This document shows positions 1-8,266 of a DNA stretch of 40,757 bases, in pieces. Source of the stretch: an uncultured Hellea sp. (GTDB lineage: Bacteria > Pseudomonadota > Alphaproteobacteria > Caulobacterales > Maricaulaceae); contig CAJQGR010000027.1 in NCBI GenBank assembly GCA_905477785.1, forward strand, positions 1 to 40,757, in the 5' to 3' direction. The first letter of the stretch is position 1, and every line of letters starts with the position of its first letter. The notes under the pieces are model-generated. The model had not been told where the DNA came from, ran no database searches, and was given only the letters and a program-made list of their open reading frames with translations. The position numbers and the translations under genes are program-made.

Positions 1-338
1 TCATAAGGCAATAAGTTTAACTCACGAGCAAAGAGTTCAATGTCACATATGATAGGAATGCTATGCTTTCGGGCCTTAATAGCTGTCCAGTGTGGCCTTG
101 GTAATTTATCTGGAATACCTGGCGATAAAATAAGAGCATCAAAAAAGGACCAATCAACTTTAGCCAAATTTTCTACCTTTACGCCCCTCTCTCTTGCAAG
201 GTCAACTGAAGCATCATTATCATCCCAAGCAAAAACGTCAGCACCTCCTGCTGCTAAAGATAAAGCAGCACTCACACCCGTTAGGCCTAAGCCGAAAACA
301 GCTACTTTTTTACCCTTGTATGAATTTGACCTTATCAC
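1..338 (-). CDS. murD: UDP-N-acetylmuramoylalanine-D-glutamate ligase MurD (5' part only)
   Basis: Cytoplasmic ligase that adds D-glutamate to UDP-MurNAc-L-Ala. Only about 112 N-terminal codons are here; the gene runs off the left edge, so the ATP-binding and C-terminal domains are not visible. The visible part is the Rossmann-like UDP-binding domain, with the glycine-rich VAVFGLGLTG turn at about residues 12-21 and the SPGIP motif near residue 71, both typical of MurD. The start is read as GTG at 338-336, four bases after the mraY stop and preceded by AGGTGA. An in-frame stop just upstream leaves no longer alternative. Its place after mraY is the canonical dcw order, so ftsW and murG would be expected next, outside the window. 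Confidence 0.9.
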   Translation of the reverse strand, partial: MIRSNSYKGKKVAVFGLGLTGVSAALSLAAGGADVFAWDDNDASVDLARERGVKVENLAKVDWSFFDALILSPGIPDKLPRPHWTAIKARKHSIPIICDIELFARELNLLPY

Positions 339-342
339 ACGT

Positions 343-1440
343 TCACCTGAGCTTTAGAGTTGAAAGACCAATTAAAGCAAGAATTATAGCTATTATCCAA
401 AATCTTATAACAATCGTGGGTTCAGCCCAGCCTTTCTTTTCAAAATGATGATGGATTGGTGCCATACGGAAAATTCTTTTTCCTGTTAATTTAAATGAGG
501 TAACTTGTATAATTACTGAAATAGCCTCTAAAACGAATAAGCCACCGATAATAGCTAGAACTATCTCATGCTTTATAGCTACGGCAGTCACACCTAGTGC
601 ACCACCTAACGCCAGTGACCCAGTGTCACCCATAAAAACCATCGCAGGTGGAGCATTATACCACAAAAAACCCAATGAGGCCCCAATGATGGCGCCCAAA
701 AAGATAGTAATTTCAGCAGATCCGGGTATATAAGGTATCCCCAAATAATTTGAAAAAATACTATTACCAACAAAGTATGCAATAAAAGCCAAACTCATAC
801 AGGCTATCATAACAGGTACTATGGCCAAACCATCAAGTCCATCCGTAAGGTTTACAGCATTAGAGGCGCCCACTATTACTAGGCAACCAAAAGGAAGAAA
901 GAAAACTCCCAGATTAAAAGTAAAATCCTTTAAAAATGGTATCGCAAGTCCTGTTTCAAAACCCTCTTTACCCGAAGGGAATACACCTGTTAAAAACCAA
1001 CAAGCTACTAATGCTATAGCAAATTCAAGTACAATTTTTATTTTCCCACTAAACCCTTTTGGACTGTGCCTAGATACTTTTAAGAAGTCATCATAAAAGC
1101 CTATCAGGCCATAACTTAACGTTACTAACATCACTACCCATAAGAATGGGTTTTTTAAATCGGCCCAAAGCAATGTTGAGATTATAACACAAGTCAATAT
1201 CAGCAACCCACCCATTGTCGGAGTTCCTGCTTTTTTAATTATATGCCCCTCCGGTCCGTCTGTTCTTATGGGTTGTCCTTTACCTTGCCTGTCACGTAAG
1301 TATTTAATAAAATATGGACCTAGTATAAAAGCTATGAACATTGATGTCATCAATGCGCCTCCAACTCTAAATGTTATATAATTAAAAAGATTGAATATAT
1401 GAATAGTTTCATCAAAAAACTTTAGTAATTCTAAGAACAT
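343..1440 (-). CDS. mraY: Phospho-N-acetylmuramoyl-pentapeptide transferase MraY
   Basis: Integral inner-membrane enzyme that transfers phospho-MurNAc-pentapeptide to undecaprenyl phosphate, making lipid I. The 365-residue length matches the family. Visible signatures are the GFYDDFLK aspartate pair, [13 protein letters not shown] with its catalytic aspartates, and the [11 protein letters not shown] loop near the C-terminus, with about ten hydrophobic segments between. The ATG overlaps the murF stop by one base (TAATG), which implies translational coupling, and murD follows after four bases. It is part of the continuous mraZ-to-murD transcription unit. Nothing in the protein looks damaged. 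Confidence 0.97.
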   Translation of the reverse strand: MFLELLKFFDETIHIFNLFNYITFRVGGALMTSMFIAFILGPYFIKYLRDRQGKGQPIRTDGPEGHIIKKAGTPTMGGLLILTCVIISTLLWADLKNPFLWVVMLVTLSYGLIGFYDDFLKVSRHSPKGFSGKIKIVLEFAIALVACWFLTGVFPSGKEGFETGLAIPFLKDFTFNLGVFFLPFGCLVIVGASNAVNLTDGLDGLAIVPVMIACMSLAFIAYFVGNSIFSNYLGIPYIPGSAEITIFLGAIIGASLGFLWYNAPPAMVFMGDTGSLALGGALGVTAVAIKHEIVLAIIGGLFVLEAISVIIQVTSFKLTGKRIFRMAPIHHHFEKKGWAEPTIVIRFWIIAIILALIGLSTLKLR

Positions 1441-2798
1441 TATATTTTTCCTACCTTTAAAGCCTCTACAAGCTTACCTAAATGAAGACTGTTTGATCCC
1501 TTAACAAGTATATTGTCACCATCTTCGATTTCATTCTTAAGCGCAATAATTGCTTGCTCCCAACATTTAACCGATGCTGAATGTGTTTGTGGAGGAAGAA
1601 CATTTTTCAATGCATGCATATTTTTTCCAATCAAAATTACTCGATCGATTGACGCTTCTTTAATCGGCTTAGAAAGTGATAAATGTAAATTTAGTTCATT
1701 TTTACCTAATTCATTCATGTCACCAAGAACAGCTATTAAACGACCAGACTTTAAACCCAAAAGGTTTATAGAAGCCGTTGTTGATACTACGTTAGCATTA
1801 TAACTTTCATCAATAAGAGTAATATTTTTGCCGTTAATATTGATTAGGGACTGCTCTCCTCTACCCGGTTGTGCTGTAATTGAGCTTAATGCAGTTGCTG
1901 CTTTTCTTAAATCAATACCTGCAGCATAGGCAACAGCCATGCATGTTGCAGCATTTTCCACCCAATGTTTTCCGGGAACCGAAATATAAATATCAATTAG
2001 CTGCTTATTTATTTTTAAACGTAAATTACTTCCATCAACATTGCATTGATAAGACACAACTAACACATCTGATGTCACGGAATAACCAAAGGTAATTATT
2101 TTTTTGTCTTTAACCTTATTTGCAATATGGCTTGAGTATTCATTATCATTATTAAGTATTAATATTCCATTCGCAGTTAATCCATCAATAATTTCTGACT
2201 TAGCATCGGCTATTTCCATAACATTATTAAATTGTGCTAAATGCGCCTCGCCGACATTTGTTATAACTGCTATATCTGGCTTTAATAGTGATGAAAGTTC
2301 AGAAATCTCTCCTGCATGGTTCATACCAAGTTCAAATATGCCATACTCAGTACTGCCTGGCATTCTAGCCATTGTAAGAGGTACACCCCATTTATTATTA
2401 TACGACTTAAGTGATTTGTGGGTACTGCCGACAGAAGAAAACATCTGAGCTAAAGCATCCTTCACACTCGTCTTTCCTACACTTCCAGTAACAGCTACTC
2501 TAAGAGATCCAGAGCGCTCTAATGCTGCCTTTCCAATATCACATAAGGCTTCATAAGTGTTTTTAACAATAATTGTTTTATAAGAGTTTTTATTGATTGA
2601 TAACGTTCCTCCAGCACCTTTTTTTATTGCTTCAGGAATAAATTTATGACCGTCACGTTCATCGATCAGCGGTACAAAAAGATCACCTTTTTGTAATGTA
2701 CGTGTATCAATTGATATACCAAAGATATCAAAATCTTCAGACTCTTTGCCTCCAGTATAGTTAGCAATGTCTTTGGAAGTCCATAAAACTTTAGTCAT
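1440..2798 (-). CDS. murF: UDP-MurNAc-tripeptide-D-alanyl-D-alanine ligase MurF
   Basis: Cytoplasmic Mur ligase that adds D-Ala-D-Ala to UDP-MurNAc-tripeptide, completing the pentapeptide precursor. The 452-residue protein has the N-terminal substrate domain (with [11 protein letters not shown]), the ATP-binding loop GSVGKTS at about residues 105-111, the central [10 protein letters not shown] segment typical of MurF, and a C-terminal ligase domain with [10 protein letters not shown] and [10 protein letters not shown]. It overlaps murE by four bases (ATGA) and mraY by one. All key motifs are present. Confidence 0.96.
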   Translation of the reverse strand: MTKVLWTSKDIANYTGGKESEDFDIFGISIDTRTLQKGDLFVPLIDERDGHKFIPEAIKKGAGGTLSINKNSYKTIIVKNTYEALCDIGKAALERSGSLRVAVTGSVGKTSVKDALAQMFSSVGSTHKSLKSYNNKWGVPLTMARMPGSTEYGIFELGMNHAGEISELSSLLKPDIAVITNVGEAHLAQFNNVMEIADAKSEIIDGLTANGILILNNDNEYSSHIANKVKDKKIITFGYSVTSDVLVVSYQCNVDGSNLRLKINKQLIDIYISVPGKHWVENAATCMAVAYAAGIDLRKAATALSSITAQPGRGEQSLININGKNITLIDESYNANVVSTTASINLLGLKSGRLIAVLGDMNELGKNELNLHLSLSKPIKEASIDRVILIGKNMHALKNVLPPQTHSASVKCWEQAIIALKNEIEDGDNILVKGSNSLHLGKLVEALKVGKI

Positions 2799-4216
2799 AA
2801 AAAAAGCTCCTCAAGTATTAACTTGACTTCATCTATGTCTGAAAATGGGATTGTTTGTTCTCCAATAATTTGGCCTTGTTCATGACCCTTTCCTGCAATC
2901 ACCAGACAGTCTTTTGAGTTCAAACCTTTTATGCCTTCCAATATGGCGTTGTGACGGCAAGGAACCTCCAAGGCGCTTGGACAGCCCTTCATTATTGCAC
3001 CCCGTATCTCAGATGGATCCTCAGTTCTAGGGTTATCATCAGTTACAATTACTCTATCTGCTAAATGTGCAGCAACTTTGCCCATTTTAGCACGTTTACC
3101 CCTATCTCTATCACCGCCACATCCAAATACCACAGAAAGATTTCCTTCAGTGTGAGGCCTCAAGGAACGCAATAATTTATCTAACCCATCTTCAGTATGC
3201 GCAAAATCTATGAATATAGGCGATCTATCTTTTGTATAACCAGCCAACTCCATACGACCGGAAACGCCTTTTAATTTGGCAAGTGATTCAATGGCAGTCT
3301 CTTCGTTCACACCAGTTTTCATTGCTAAACCTAATGCCAAAATTGCATTCAAGACCTGAAACTCACCTACCAGAGGAAGTTCTAACTCATATCTTTTACT
3401 AAGCACTACGATCTTTATTTTTTGACTCGATGCGAGAGGCATAATCTCTTCAATTCGTATATCTTTACCAGACCAGCCGATCTCCATTACATTTTTTCCT
3501 GCCTCCAAACACTTTTTTGCTAGCCTTAAGCCATACTCATCATCTGTGTTTATAACTGCTGTGGAATTTCTTTTGAGTAATTCTTGGAACAGTCTCTCCT
3601 TAGCTTTAAAGTAACTTTCAGCGCCTTGATGGTAATCATAATGATCTTGAGTTAAATTAGTGAATCCTGCGACTTTAATAGTCACTGCATCAAGTCTTCT
3701 TTGATCCAATCCGTGAGAAGAGGCCTCCATAGCAACATGAGTAATCCCATCATCGTTTAATTTTGATAAAATCTTATGTAACTGCACTGCATCCGGTGTT
3801 GTATGATCTAACTTTTGGATTGTCTTTTTTGCCACTACACCAAGTGTTCCAAAACAAGCAGCCTGTTCTCCACAAAGAGTCCAAATTTGACGTAAAAAAT
3901 CAGCAGTAGAGCTTTTCCCATTTGTTCCTGTTATAGCAACTAAATTTTCAGGCTGACCTGAATGAAACTTTCCTGCCATCTGCGCATAAATTAACCTTGG
4001 CTCTTTAGTTGAAATATAAGGCACTGATATATCCATATGGCCATACGATAGCACTGCGATAGCGCCTTTATTTATTGCCTCACCTATAAAATTACGACCA
4101 TCTATAGTAGAGCCTGGAAGAGCCGCAAAAATATACCCTTTTTTTACTTGGCGGCTATCACAGGTTATTCCATGGACATATAAATCACTATTAAAACCAA
4201 AATCTTTTAACTTCAT
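2795..4216 (-). CDS. murE: UDP-MurNAc-L-alanyl-D-glutamate-2,6-diaminopimelate ligase MurE
   Basis: Cytoplasmic ligase that adds the third residue of the stem peptide. It has 473 residues, with the P-loop TGTNGKSS at about 96-103 and the family motif HTTPDAVQLHK. The DNPRTEDP motif at about 394-401 is the meso-diaminopimelate-selecting version (lysine-adding MurE enzymes usually differ at DNPR), so the wall is inferred to be of the DAP type usual in Gram-negatives. It overlaps ftsI and murF by four bases (ATGA) at each end, so its translation is probably coupled to both neighbours. Confidence 0.96.
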   Translation of the reverse strand: MKLKDFGFNSDLYVHGITCDSRQVKKGYIFAALPGSTIDGRNFIGEAINKGAIAVLSYGHMDISVPYISTKEPRLIYAQMAGKFHSGQPENLVAITGTNGKSSTADFLRQIWTLCGEQAACFGTLGVVAKKTIQKLDHTTPDAVQLHKILSKLNDDGITHVAMEASSHGLDQRRLDAVTIKVAGFTNLTQDHYDYHQGAESYFKAKERLFQELLKRNSTAVINTDDEYGLRLAKKCLEAGKNVMEIGWSGKDIRIEEIMPLASSQKIKIVVLSKRYELELPLVGEFQVLNAILALGLAMKTGVNEETAIESLAKLKGVSGRMELAGYTKDRSPIFIDFAHTEDGLDKLLRSLRPHTEGNLSVVFGCGGDRDRGKRAKMGKVAAHLADRVIVTDDNPRTEDPSEIRGAIMKGCPSALEVPCRHNAILEGIKGLNSKDCLVIAGKGHEQGQIIGEQTIPFSDIDEVKLILEELFL

Positions 4217-5892
4217 GGAGACAACTCCAAACCTAAAGGGCTTTTTACTAAAGGTGATACCTTTCGCGGCACACCTAACATTGGCGCCACTCGTTCAATT
4301 ATTGCCCCAGTAGTCGGGGCTGCATTCCAACCTGCTCCTTTAAATCCATATGTATCTGGCCCAGATTGAGGTTCATCATATGTTACCATAACAAGATAAG
4401 TTGGGTCTTCATAAGGAAATGCCGCAACAAATGAGGTAACTAAACGATCTTGATCATAAACACCTTTAATCGGCTTTTCAGCAGTTCCTGTTTTTCCTAG
4501 CACACCATAACCTGGAACATTTGCATTTTTTCCAGTTCCGTTTGTAACAACATATCGCATCATATCTTTTACTGACTTAGATGTTTCAGAAGAAAATACT
4601 CTTCGAGTTTCCAACTTTGAATTGGGGTTATATTTTAATATGGTTGGCGATATATATAAACCATCATTAAGCGTAGCGCCTATAGCAGCTGCTAAAGCTA
4701 AAGGAGTAACCGAAATACCATGCCCGTATGATACTGTAACCGTTGTTAAATCGATCCAATTATCTTGTATTTGAGGTTTAGTACTTTCAAATAGCTCGAT
4801 AGGAGCCCTATCAAATAAACCTAATTCTTGTAGGTATTTTTTTTGCCGTTCAGCACCAACCTTTAAGGCCAGCATAGCAGTTCCTCTATTAGAGCTCTCA
4901 GCTAATATATCAGGCATAGAAAGGGGAATTTTACTTGGGTGTTCTTCACGAATAGATAAATTACGAACCCTAAAAGGCTTATGAACTGGATAAGTTTCTG
5001 TCAATGAAGACACGTCATCCTCTAAAGCCATAGCCATTGTCAGCGGCTTGAAAACTGAACCCAAATCATAGGTTGACATAGTAGCATTATTAAATTCAGC
5101 TCTGGGTTCGGTTACTCCTGGATTATTAGGGTCATAATTTGGTAAGCTTACCATAGAGAGTATTTCACCAGTCTTAATATTTAAAACAATCCCTGCATTA
5201 GAGTACGATCGGTGCTTTTGCATACCCTTTCGCAACTCATCATAAACTGCATACTGTACGCGCATATCAACTGAAAGGTTAATTGCTTCAAATTCACCAG
5301 ATGATAGTTCTTTGTTGAAGGCACGTTCAGATCCTGCGGTACCAATGAGGTCTGGGTCAGTATGACCCACTATGTGAGATGCTAAATTTCTACGAGGATA
5401 AATTCTCTTTAATTCTTCACGAAATGTTACTCCCGGAAGACCAAGTGAAAATATAGCTTGCCGCTCTTTTGGATTCAGCCCTCGCTCAATTCGTACATAT
5501 GATTTTGATGAATTTATTCGTTTAGATAAAATATCAAGATCAAGAAGTGGTCTCACTGAAGAAATTTTTTGTATAGTTTCTGAACTATCCCAAATTTTCT
5601 TTGGCTCAACATAAAGAGAATAAGTTCTTAAAGTGGTTGCCAGTACTTGATTGTTACGATCATGAATATCAGCCCTAGAAGTTTCAACAGCAGATGTAAT
5701 AAAATTAGGGGCGCGCTTTTTACCAGATAGGGAAACAAACCCTAATCTAATTATTACTAATAACAGAACAAACACAAAAAGAATTATACCGAACTTTATT
5801 CTCACGCGCGCTTCAGCTATAGGTTTAAAATCATCTTCCAAAAACATGGTACTGTTTTTTTCATAGGAGGCGGTCCCATTAAAATTAATCAA
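4213..5892 (-). CDS. ftsI: Septal peptidoglycan transpeptidase FtsI (PBP3)
   Basis: Class B penicillin-binding protein that cross-links septal peptidoglycan, anchored in the inner membrane with its catalytic domain in the periplasm. A cytoplasmic N-terminus of about 33 residues precedes one transmembrane helix (about 34-53). The transpeptidase triad is complete: SVFK with Ser279 and Lys282, SSN at 333-335, and KTG at 467-469. The 559-residue length fits alphaproteobacterial FtsI, and no PASTA domain is seen. The start is read as TTG at 5892-5890 because AGGGAGG lies six bases before it; this gives an 8-base overlap with ftsL. An in-frame ATG at 5847 has a much poorer ribosome site but would still leave a complete protein. 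Confidence 0.95.
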   Translation of the reverse strand: MINFNGTASYEKNSTMFLEDDFKPIAEARVRIKFGIILFVFVLLLVIIRLGFVSLSGKKRAPNFITSAVETSRADIHDRNNQVLATTLRTYSLYVEPKKIWDSSETIQKISSVRPLLDLDILSKRINSSKSYVRIERGLNPKERQAIFSLGLPGVTFREELKRIYPRRNLASHIVGHTDPDLIGTAGSERAFNKELSSGEFEAINLSVDMRVQYAVYDELRKGMQKHRSYSNAGIVLNIKTGEILSMVSLPNYDPNNPGVTEPRAEFNNATMSTYDLGSVFKPLTMAMALEDDVSSLTETYPVHKPFRVRNLSIREEHPSKIPLSMPDILAESSNRGTAMLALKVGAERQKKYLQELGLFDRAPIELFESTKPQIQDNWIDLTTVTVSYGHGISVTPLALAAAIGATLNDGLYISPTILKYNPNSKLETRRVFSSETSKSVKDMMRYVVTNGTGKNANVPGYGVLGKTGTAEKPIKGVYDQDRLVTSFVAAFPYEDPTYLVMVTYDEPQSGPDTYGFKGAGWNAAPTTGAIIERVAPMLGVPRKVSPLVKSPLGLELSP

Positions 5893-6223
5893 CTTTAGCC
5901 TCCCTTAATGGAAATTCATTAACTATCTCGTCAATTGATATAATGTTCTTTGCGCTAATAGGCTGAAGGCTAAGATAAATATTCGACAAATTGCTCAAAC
6001 GATCTGGATTCTCTAAAAATGCAATTTCAGCCTGAAGTACTCTTATAGCATTTTCCTCCTCAACTACCAGACGCTCCAATCTTCGAACCTCTTGATTTGC
6101 AGTTTGTGATCTTATTTTTACGTAGTATAGAGCAATAATTAATGCCACTCCGATGATGAGCATAATTATTCCTGTCATACGGCGAGCAATATTCATATTA
6201 TTAGGAATATATACTTCATTCAT
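5885..6223 (-). CDS. ftsL: Cell division protein FtsL
   Basis: Small bitopic divisome protein that works with FtsB and FtsQ to activate FtsW-FtsI. Identification rests on position between rsmH and ftsI, on size (112 residues) and on architecture: a short basic N-terminus, one transmembrane helix at about residues 16-32, then a heptad-like periplasmic coiled coil with an Arg-Leu-Glu-Arg-Leu stretch and repeated hydrophobics to about residue 70. FtsL sequences diverge strongly, so similarity is not the argument. It overlaps rsmH by four bases (ATGA) and ftsI by eight, and a GGAG ribosome site precedes its ATG. Confidence 0.85.
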   Translation of the reverse strand: MNEVYIPNNMNIARRMTGIIMLIIGVALIIALYYVKIRSQTANQEVRRLERLVVEEENAIRVLQAEIAFLENPDRLSNLSNIYLSLQPISAKNIISIDEIVNEFPLREAKVD

Positions 6224-7200
6224 AATAATTTCTCCATTTGCTCCAACCCAATTACATCAGGCAATAATTGATCATCTGCATTGAATGACACTTTATCTGT
6301 TCTTATAGCATATCGTAGTTTTGCAGATCTTGAACGCGGGTTTTCTTTTATTTCATTCTTCTGAGGTTTGATTACAGACCTTTTTCCATCGATAAAAGTT
6401 TGTTCAATGTCATCTTTCTGCTGCTCAGGCACATAACGAGACACTGAGGCCATACTTCCGGAACGCCTTCTTAAAAATGACTTTACTAATCGATCTTCCA
6501 GAGAGTGAAAAGTTACAACCAATAATTTTCCGCCTGGTTTGAGAACCCTTTCAGCAGCACAAAGACCTTTATATAACTCGCCTAATTCATCATTTATAAA
6601 AATCCTTAACGCCTGAAATATACGAGTAGCTGGATGTATTTTTCCACTTCTTCCTAATGTTTTTTCAATAATTGAAGCTAGATCAGCTGTAGTTTCTATG
6701 TATTTATTCTGTCGTGATTTTATGATGGCATCAGCAGCTTTACGCGAATATTTTTCCTCTCCATAAACCTTAAAAATTCTTACTAGGTTATCATAAGATA
6801 GTAAGTTTACTGCATCCGCAGCAGTAGCGCCCGTACTACTCATTCTCATATCTAGAGGTCCTGAACGCATAAAAGAAAATCCTCTTTCTGCTCGATCGAT
6901 CTGCATTGATGAAACGCCGATATCCATAACCACTGCATCAACCATTGGCAGATCAATTCTGTCCATTTCTGAAAATTTAGTTTCAATAAAACTAAATCGA
7001 TTACTGTATTTAACTTGTAATTCTTTAACCCGCTTATGTACATTTGGGTCTCGGTCTAAGCCTATTACATTGCACCTTTTTGAGCTTAAAAAAGCCTCGC
7101 TATACCCACCGTTGCCAAATGTAGAGTCAATATATAGCCCTCTATCTTTCAAATCCATTGCTGCGATTACTTCAGGCAACATAACTGGATAATGCTTCAT
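6220..7200 (-). CDS. rsmH: 16S rRNA (cytosine1402-N4)-methyltransferase RsmH (MraW)
   Basis: S-adenosylmethionine-dependent enzyme that N4-methylates C1402 of 16S rRNA in the decoding region. It has 326 residues: N-terminal HYPVMLPEV, the SAM-binding DSTFGNGGYS at about 25-34, GLDRDP, then DIGVSSMQID and GPLDMRM, and the C-terminal VTFHSLEDR, all family hallmarks. It overlaps mraZ and ftsL by ATGA junctions, so it is expected to follow the MraZ-controlled promoter of the operon. Confidence 0.97.
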   Translation of the reverse strand: MKHYPVMLPEVIAAMDLKDRGLYIDSTFGNGGYSEAFLSSKRCNVIGLDRDPNVHKRVKELQVKYSNRFSFIETKFSEMDRIDLPMVDAVVMDIGVSSMQIDRAERGFSFMRSGPLDMRMSSTGATAADAVNLLSYDNLVRIFKVYGEEKYSRKAADAIIKSRQNKYIETTADLASIIEKTLGRSGKIHPATRIFQALRIFINDELGELYKGLCAAERVLKPGGKLLVVTFHSLEDRLVKSFLRRRSGSMASVSRYVPEQQKDDIEQTFIDGKRSVIKPQKNEIKENPRSRSAKLRYAIRTDKVSFNADDQLLPDVIGLEQMEKLL

Positions 7201-7667
7201 CTAACATCTCCAGAATTACTGGTTTTTAGAATATGACGACTTTCCCTTGCAAGAGTCAAAATAGACTCCCTTCTCTCTTCAAATAATTTAGGATTCCAAA
7301 TTTCAAACCTTCTACCTAGGCCCACAAAAGTTACCTTACCATTGAGGTTCGCAAATTCATGCATATCCTTAGGTAAAGACACACGCCCGCCACCATCAAA
7401 TGCAAGCTGCCGCGATGAAGCAAATATTGCATATTGTAACGCTGAACGTTCTGGATCGTAGTGCTCTTTAAGGTCCAAAGAAGCTTGGAAGTCCTCCATT
7501 AGGGATATACCGCCGCCCTCCAAGAAGTTACCATCCAGACTAGGCCAAATAACAATGCCATCAAAAGGCGATCTCTTGCTATCATTAGATATTGTAGATC
7601 GAAAATCAGCCGGCACAGAGACACGGCCCTTTGCGTCTAAATTGTTTGTTACTGTTGACAAGAACAT
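7197..7667 (-). CDS. mraZ: Transcriptional regulator MraZ
   Basis: First gene of the dcw operon. MraZ is a DNA-binding protein of the AbrB/SpoVT type that forms rings and represses its own operon in characterised bacteria. The two MraZ half-domains are visible: NNLDAKGRVSVPADFR at the N-terminus and FDGGGRVSLPKDMHEFA in the second half. The start is placed at the ATG at 7667 because the family begins just before the FLS-x-x-x-N-x-x-DAKGR segment; a GTG four codons upstream (7679) would add only M-G-I-F. The ribosome site is weak for both. Three TGGGA boxes lie 44-68 bases upstream and are the likely autoregulatory target. Confidence 0.93.
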   Translation of the reverse strand: MFLSTVTNNLDAKGRVSVPADFRSTISNDSKRSPFDGIVIWPSLDGNFLEGGGISLMEDFQASLDLKEHYDPERSALQYAIFASSRQLAFDGGGRVSLPKDMHEFANLNGKVTFVGLGRRFEIWNPKLFEERRESILTLARESRHILKTSNSGDVR

Positions 7668-7710
7668 GAAAATACCCACTACAAACTAATGAATTAAATA
7701 AATTTAATAA

Positions 7711-7735
7711 TGGGATAACATGGGATTGTATGGGA
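7711..7735. promoter_or_regulatory. MraZ-box operator: three TGGGA boxes, 10-base period
   Basis: On the plus strand TGGGA occurs at 7711, 7721 and 7731, each followed by a 5-base spacer. This is the (TGGGN-N5)x3 pattern described for MraZ binding upstream of mraZ. On the minus strand, the sense of the operon, the boxes read TCCCA. A TATAAA hexamer on the minus strand at 7772-7767 could be the -10 element. That would place the boxes between promoter and start codon, as in E. coli. No convincing -35 was found. Confidence 0.8.
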
Positions 7736-7833
7736 TACAATGCCAAATTAATAAAAAATTAGTAATTTTATACTGATTGAATAACAGAAATTATTAATAA
7801 TTGTTGCGTAATAAAAAAGAAGGAAAGTCTAAG

Positions 7834-8202
7834 TGTCGTAGGGCCTATAAGCCGGGTTCTGTATCTGCTAATGCAGTGATGATCATTCCTCTAGAAGCAT
7901 TATTACTAATACTTTCAAGCGACACACCCGAACAGCGATGATAAAGCACATCACATGCTGTTCCTATTTGGTCTTGCTCCAGATGGGGTTTACCATGCCG
8001 CTAAAGTTACCTTCAACGCGGTGCGCTCTTACCGCACCCTTTCAGCTTTTCCTAGGCTTGCCTAGGTAGTTTTCTTTCTGTGGCACTATCCCTAAACTGA
8101 CACATGTGTATCAATTTGCCGGGCGTTACCCGGCATCCTGCTTTATTGGAGCCCGGACTTTCCTCGAATAATTAATACTCGCGATCACCCAACCCTACGA
8201 CA
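7834..8202 (-). ncRNA. rnpB: RNase P RNA (bacterial type A)
   Basis: Catalytic RNA of RNase P, which matures the 5' ends of tRNAs. Read on the minus strand, the 5' part holds the conserved GAGGAAAGTCCGGGCTCC (8165-8148), followed by GGGTAACGCCCGG, the ACAGAAA block, and the GTAAACCCC and GGAGCAAGACCAAATAGG segments. The 3' part holds AACCCGGCTTATAGGCC. The two ends pair perfectly over ten bases as helix P1: TGTCGTAGGG (8202-8193) with CCCTACGACA (7843-7834). This fixes both boundaries to within a few bases. The length of about 369 nt is normal. It lies upstream of mraZ on the same strand, and no strong terminator is obvious between them. Confidence 0.97.
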
Positions 8203-8208
8203 AAAATA

Positions 8209-8237
8209 ATAAAGCTTGGTTTTAACTCATAAGTCAA
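8209..8237 (-). promoter_or_regulatory. Putative sigma-70 promoter of rnpB
   Basis: On the minus strand TTGACT (8237-8232) is followed by a 17-base spacer and CTTTAT (8214-8209). The first base of the P1 helix lies about seven bases further on, the right distance for a transcription start. The -35 is good and the -10 weak. It sits in the short divergent region shared with the amidohydrolase operon. Confidence 0.5.
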
Positions 8238-8266
8238 GATAGACTAAGAAGAAAAGAGGTAAAAAA

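Noticed and set aside
8216-8245. Plus-strand promoter TTGGTT-N18-TAGACT for the amidohydrolase operon
   Set aside because: The spacing is acceptable, but both hexamers are poor and the predicted start would fall almost on the ribosome site.
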